From: Glaciecola amylolytica
GTDB lineage: Bacteria > Bacteroidota > Bacteroidia > Flavobacteriales_D > Crocinitomicaceae
Direction: 5' to 3'
Length of the DNA stretch: 64,000 nucleotides
Assembly: GCA_003856375.1 (NCBI GenBank)
Contig: CP034120.1
Span: 1,116,001 to 1,180,000 of the forward strand
This document shows, in pieces, positions 60,626 through 64,000 of this stretch; position 1 is the first letter of the stretch, and every line of letters begins with the position of its first letter. The notes under the pieces are model-generated. The model ran no database searches and had not been told where the DNA came from. It saw only the letters and a list, made by a program, of their open reading frames with translations. The position numbers were made by a program, and so were the translations under genes.

Positions 60626-61243
60626 ATGAGCAAAGAACTATCAACAGAAGAAAAAATCCGGGAAGCAGCAAAACGCGTGTTTGTTGAAAAGGGTTTTGAT
60701 GGTTGTACATCCCGCGAAATTGCCAAAGAAGCAGGAATGAATGTCGCTCTGGTGAATTACTACTTCTGTTCGAAAAAACAGCTGTTTAAATTGGTCTTCG
60801 AAGCGGTTATGGAGGATTTTATGCTTTCAACGGTGGAAGTTTTCAAAAAAGACCTTAGCCTGGAGTCCAAAATGCGCATTTTTATCGAAAAAGAATACGA
60901 GTTTTTAACACTTCACCCGGATATTCCCCGCTTTATTTTATCAGAGCTTTCGCGCGGTGATAAATGTGAGTTCGATCATGCAAAAATTTTAGAAAAGGTA
61001 GGAAAAACGGGAGTTTTTGAAGAGTTGATTGAAGCGCAGGAAAAAGGAATTATCCGTAAAATGGATTTGACAAATATCATGTTGCTGATTACGGCAAATT
61101 GTCATTACCCTTTTATGGCAAAGCCCCTGATGAAATACATCAACAAGCTTGAAGAGGAGCAATATACAGAACGTTTGATGCTTCAGAAACAATATGTTAC
61201 GGAAATGCTAATCGGATATTTGTTTATCCAAAAAAATAAATAA
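60626..61243 (+). CDS. TetR family transcriptional regulator
   Basis: A 205-residue repressor. The N-terminal HTH (residues 7-55) has IREAAKRVFVEKGFDGCTSREIAKEAGMNVALVNYYF (in pieces), with the TetR-typical recognition helix ending in NYYF. The C-terminal helical domain would bind an unknown ligand. It is first in a run with TolC, MFP and RND genes 29 bp downstream and is the likely local repressor of the pump. Confidence 0.92.
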   Translation: MSKELSTEEKIREAAKRVFVEKGFDGCTSREIAKEAGMNVALVNYYFCSKKQLFKLVFEAVMEDFMLSTVEVFKKDLSLESKMRIFIEKEYEFLTLHPDIPRFILSELSRGDKCEFDHAKILEKVGKTGVFEELIEAQEKGIIRKMDLTNIMLLITANCHYPFMAKPLMKYINKLEEEQYTERLMLQKQYVTEMLIGYLFIQKNK

Positions 61244-61272
61244 TACACACTTCATTTAAACAAAGATTTAAT

Positions 61273-62574
61273 ATGAGAAAAGTTTTTTTAGGTGTACTCA
61301 TGGTTTTAGGGGTTGGAAGTGGCATTTCAGCTCAGGTATTGGACCTTGAAACATGTTTAAGAATGGCGGATACTGCGAATTTATCCATTGTTAACTCCAG
61401 ATTGGACGTAGCAGCGAATAAAAGCCAGATTTCGTCTTATTTAGCCGCCCGACTGCCAAAAGTTACCTTTACAGGTGATTACAAGTACAATGCGATCATT
61501 CCCGGACAGTTGATTCCGGCTGAAATGTTTGGTGGTGCACCGGGTTCCTATACTACTGTAGCCTTCGGGGTTCCCTACAACTTGTCGAATACGGTTCAGT
61601 TGCAGCAAATTTTGTTTAATCCGCAGGTAAACTACGGAATCAATACTTTGAAAATTCAGCAGCAATTGATCGAAATTCAGCAAAAAGTAACAGCGCGCGA
61701 CAGTAAAACTGAAGTGGCGAATGTGTTTTTTAATTTACAGGCTGTAAACAAACAAGTTGCATTCATCGATTCGAATCTGACCAATATCGAAAAGTTGATT
61801 CACAACATGGAAGCCATGGAGAAACAACAAATGGTGATCAAAACAGAAGTAGATAAACTGCGAATCAACCGGTTGAATTCGGTGAATCAGAAGCAGACAC
61901 TTCAGGCTAACAAAGATCAATTGGAGATGATGTTGAAGATTCTGATCGGAATTCCGGAGGAACAAACCATCACGCTTGCTTCGGATGATTTGGTTGAGAA
62001 ATCGATTTTGGTAGACGGTGCAACAATCAATTACCCTGAATTGGAATTGATCAGCGCTCAGGTTCGAATGAATGAAGAAGAACGCAAAGGAACCAATATG
62101 AATTATCTTCCGTCGCTTTCATTTATAGCAGCTTACAATTACACTTACAACACGAAGCCTTCTGATAATGTACGCGCAGGAATCGAGTCGGCATTTTTAG
62201 GTTTGCGTTTGGATTGGACTTTGTTTGACGGATTGGAAAAATACCACAAGCAAAAAGTGACCAAGATCAATCACATGAAACTGGAAAATCAGGAAGCCTT
62301 GTTGAAACAACAATTGCATATGCAGACTGAAAATGCGAAAAAGCAGATCGAAATTCAGATCAACTCTTTGGGAATCGCACAAGAGCAGTTGAAATTGGCT
62401 GAAAGCGTTTACAGACAAACCGAATTGCAATACAATGAAGGAACCGTTGATTCAAATGATCTGGTGAATTCAAGCAACAGCCTGCAGCAGGCACAAACCA
62501 ACGTAGTTCTTGCTTACGTAAAATTGCGTCAGGCAGAGTTGGAATATTTAAAAAACATAGGAGGAATTAAATAA
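61273..62574 (+). CDS. TolC family outer-membrane efflux protein
   Basis: A 433-residue protein with signal peptide MRKVFLGVLMVLGVGSGISA. It has two OEP repeats rich in Gln and Leu heptads (about 25-220 and 235-430), LRLDWTLFDGLEKYHKQK as the conserved beta-barrel re-entry, and ETELQYNEGTVDSNDLVNS-type (QTELQYNEGTVDSNDL) in the C-terminal helix. It forms the trimeric export tunnel for the MFP and RND genes that follow. Confidence 0.94.
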   Translation: MRKVFLGVLMVLGVGSGISAQVLDLETCLRMADTANLSIVNSRLDVAANKSQISSYLAARLPKVTFTGDYKYNAIIPGQLIPAEMFGGAPGSYTTVAFGVPYNLSNTVQLQQILFNPQVNYGINTLKIQQQLIEIQQKVTARDSKTEVANVFFNLQAVNKQVAFIDSNLTNIEKLIHNMEAMEKQQMVIKTEVDKLRINRLNSVNQKQTLQANKDQLEMMLKILIGIPEEQTITLASDDLVEKSILVDGATINYPELELISAQVRMNEEERKGTNMNYLPSLSFIAAYNYTYNTKPSDNVRAGIESAFLGLRLDWTLFDGLEKYHKQKVTKINHMKLENQEALLKQQLHMQTENAKKQIEIQINSLGIAQEQLKLAESVYRQTELQYNEGTVDSNDLVNSSNSLQQAQTNVVLAYVKLRQAELEYLKNIGGIK

Positions 62575-62597
62575 AAACAGATTAACCGAAAAAAAAG

Positions 62598-63647
62598 ATG
62601 AAAAGAGTTATCACAATCGTTATAGTTGCTGTGGTTCTTATCGCACTTGTAGTTGTAAAATTAAAGTCGAATCAGAAGGAAGTACAAGCTAAAATATTTA
62701 TTAATGACCCGGAAGCTGCTGTTTTGGTTAAAATCGCTTCTCCTGAAATTCACCAGTTTGAAAGCTCGTTTTCTTATTTGGGAACTTTCGATCCTTCAAG
62801 ACAAAATGTGGTAGGTTCGGATGCAAACGGAAAGATCGTCAGCATCAAATTTGAAGAAGGCGACCAGGTGAGACAAGGACAATTGCTTGCAAAAGTAGAC
62901 GACGAAATGCTTCAATTGCAATTGGATAATGCAGAAGTTGGTTTGGAAGGAAACAAAAACGATGACAATCGTTATTCCAACCTGGCAAAAGAGAATGCAG
63001 TATCCGGTGTGCAGGTTGAAAAAACAAAGTTGGGTGTTCGTTCCGGAGAAATTCAGAAAAAGCAAATCCAGAAACAGATTAAAAGTACTTCCATTACAGC
63101 TCCATATGCGGGTGTGATCACGAAGAAAATGATCGATTTGGGATCTTTCGTAGGAAACGGTACTCAGTTGTTTGAGATTACGGACATTTCAAGCTTGAAA
63201 CTGACTGTAAACGTTCCTGAACGCGATGTATTGAAATTCCGTCAGGGAGAACAGGTATCCGTTCGTGTTGATATTTACGGAGATCGCGAGTTTAAAGGAA
63301 AAATCACCAATATCAGTGTGGTTGCCGACAGAGCGCACAATTTCAAGGTTCAAGTAGTGGTTCCAAACCCGAAACGCGAATTGATGGCGGGAATGTACGG
63401 TTCGGTTCGAATCGGAAACGCAGCCAGTAAAAAAGCATTATCCGTACCTCGTCTGGCTTTGGTGGGTTCATCGAAAAATCCACAGGTATACGTTGTTCGC
63501 AACAACAAAGCGATCCTGACAAACTTTACTGCAGGAACATCAGACGGAGACTATATTGAAGTAGTAGACGGTATTAAAAAAGACGATAAAATCGTTGTGA
63601 AAGGACAAGTGAACCTTCAAAACAATTCAAATGTTAAAACCCAATAA
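62598..63647 (+). CDS. RND efflux periplasmic adaptor (membrane fusion protein)
   Basis: A 349-residue protein with an N-terminal membrane anchor (residues 3-22). The biotinyl-like barrel-sandwich halves are ANGKIVSIKFEEGDQVRQGQLLAKVDD and STSITAPYAGVITKKMIDLGSFVGNGT (in pieces), around a short coiled-coil hairpin. The beta-barrel and membrane-proximal domains close it. It bridges the RND pump and TolC. It is 23 bp after the TolC gene. Confidence 0.94.
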   Translation: MKRVITIVIVAVVLIALVVVKLKSNQKEVQAKIFINDPEAAVLVKIASPEIHQFESSFSYLGTFDPSRQNVVGSDANGKIVSIKFEEGDQVRQGQLLAKVDDEMLQLQLDNAEVGLEGNKNDDNRYSNLAKENAVSGVQVEKTKLGVRSGEIQKKQIQKQIKSTSITAPYAGVITKKMIDLGSFVGNGTQLFEITDISSLKLTVNVPERDVLKFRQGEQVSVRVDIYGDREFKGKITNISVVADRAHNFKVQVVVPNPKRELMAGMYGSVRIGNAASKKALSVPRLALVGSSKNPQVYVVRNNKAILTNFTAGTSDGDYIEVVDGIKKDDKIVVKGQVNLQNNSNVKTQ

Positions 63648-63658
63648 TTGAAAAGGTC

Positions 63659-64000
63659 ATGACATTAACGGAACTATCCATAAAAAGACCCTCCTTCATT
63701 ATTGTGATCTTCACAATTCTGATCGGAGGAGGTCTATTAAGTTATAATCAATTGAGCTATGAGCTCTTACCGGATTTCTCGCCGCCAATTCTGACGGTTA
63801 CGACAATGTATCCGGGAGCTTCTCCTGCTACGGTGGAAACACAGGTAGCAAAACCCCTTGAAGATGCCTTGAGCGGCTTGGAAAACATTTCGGAAGTAAC
63901 CACTTTCTCGATGGACAACGCCTCTATTGTATTGCTTGAATTCAAAGCATCGGCAGATATTGACATGGCATTGGAAGATGCCCAGCGGAAAGTAAATAAT
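63659..64000 (+). CDS. RND efflux transporter permease, N-terminal part (3' truncated by window edge)
   Basis: The ATG at 63659 opens 114 codons that run to the window end. MTLTELSIKRPSFIIVIFTI is the RND first helix, followed by SYELLPDFSPPILTVTTMYPGASPATVE (in pieces) and VAKPLEDALSGLENISEVTT, the start of the porter domain. This is the AcrB/hydrophobe-amphiphile type proton-driven pump. It is 11 bp after the MFP gene. Confidence 0.95.
   Translation, partial: MTLTELSIKRPSFIIVIFTILIGGGLLSYNQLSYELLPDFSPPILTVTTMYPGASPATVETQVAKPLEDALSGLENISEVTTFSMDNASIVLLEFKASADIDMALEDAQRKVNN

Noticed and set aside
1-64000. tRNA or rRNA genes
   Set aside because: No acceptor-stem/T-loop pattern or rRNA-like stretch was seen on either strand by eye; a covariance scan would be decisive.

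Overview
The window comes from a member of the Bacteroidota, most likely a gliding, menaquinone-using relative of Fluviicola or Crocinitomicaceae in the Flavobacteriales; that placement is inferred from gene content only. Supporting evidence is the mutY-ssb-gldE-gldD cluster, three secreted proteins with type IX secretion (T9SS) sorting tails, Bacteroidota-specific families (DUF4296, DUF3127, DUF4301, DUF2795, choice-of-anchor domains), repeated TAnnTTTG promoter boxes, and few Shine-Dalgarno sites. No tRNA, rRNA, CRISPR array, prophage or intact insertion sequence was found.

Layout. 1-1.6 kb: the 3' end of dnaK and an orphan SUKH-fold gene. 1.65-5.6 kb: a minus-strand block of a GNAT-sized unknown gene, a nitronate monooxygenase, a MocR regulator and a PhzF enzyme. 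Two of these genes carry matching promoter and direct-repeat architecture, which suggests a small MocR regulon. 5.6-7.5 kb: menC and menA of menaquinone synthesis. 7.6-13.4 kb: plus-strand genes for a second NMO with a hotdog-fold partner, rhodanese, DedA, aroE, an AlbA_2-domain protein and small proteins. 13.5-19.5 kb: an M14 carboxypeptidase exported by the T9SS, then gldD, gldE, ssb and mutY. 19.6-22.3 kb: HU, a 30-residue AURKAIP1/COX24-like basic protein, rng and recX.

22.3-30.3 kb: a lipoprotein, a choice-of-anchor B protein, polyprenol-phosphate mannosyltransferase, dihydroorotase, ruvC, and an LPG-synthase-like membrane protein with a processive glycosyltransferase. 30.4-34.5 kb: a hybrid histidine kinase carrying receiver and Hpt domains, convergent with an NtrC-type sigma-54 activator. 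34.6-46.6 kb: cell-envelope and housekeeping genes, including a DUF3127 protein with an SSB-like tail, an M1 peptidase, HPP, OsmC, MarC, a second histidine kinase and a serine palmitoyltransferase-like enzyme (sphingolipid synthesis). 46.9-50.5 kb: OmpA with thrombospondin type 3 repeats, DinB and an M28 peptidase.

50.5-51.2 kb is the most unusual stretch. A nine-copy heptamer array sits beside a four-helix-bundle gene that has no usable start codon, and a 12-bp inverted repeat brackets it. 51.2-60 kb: ychF, DUF2795, cobalamin adenosyltransferase, a CsgG/LpoB-like protein with a cytochrome c lipoprotein, a methyltransferase, DUF4301, DUF58 and an EamA transporter. 60.5-64 kb: a TetR regulator with a perfect palindromic operator candidate ahead of a TolC-MFP-RND efflux operon that runs off the end. 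Intergenic DNA is rich in hairpins, dispersed repeats and heptamer repeats.
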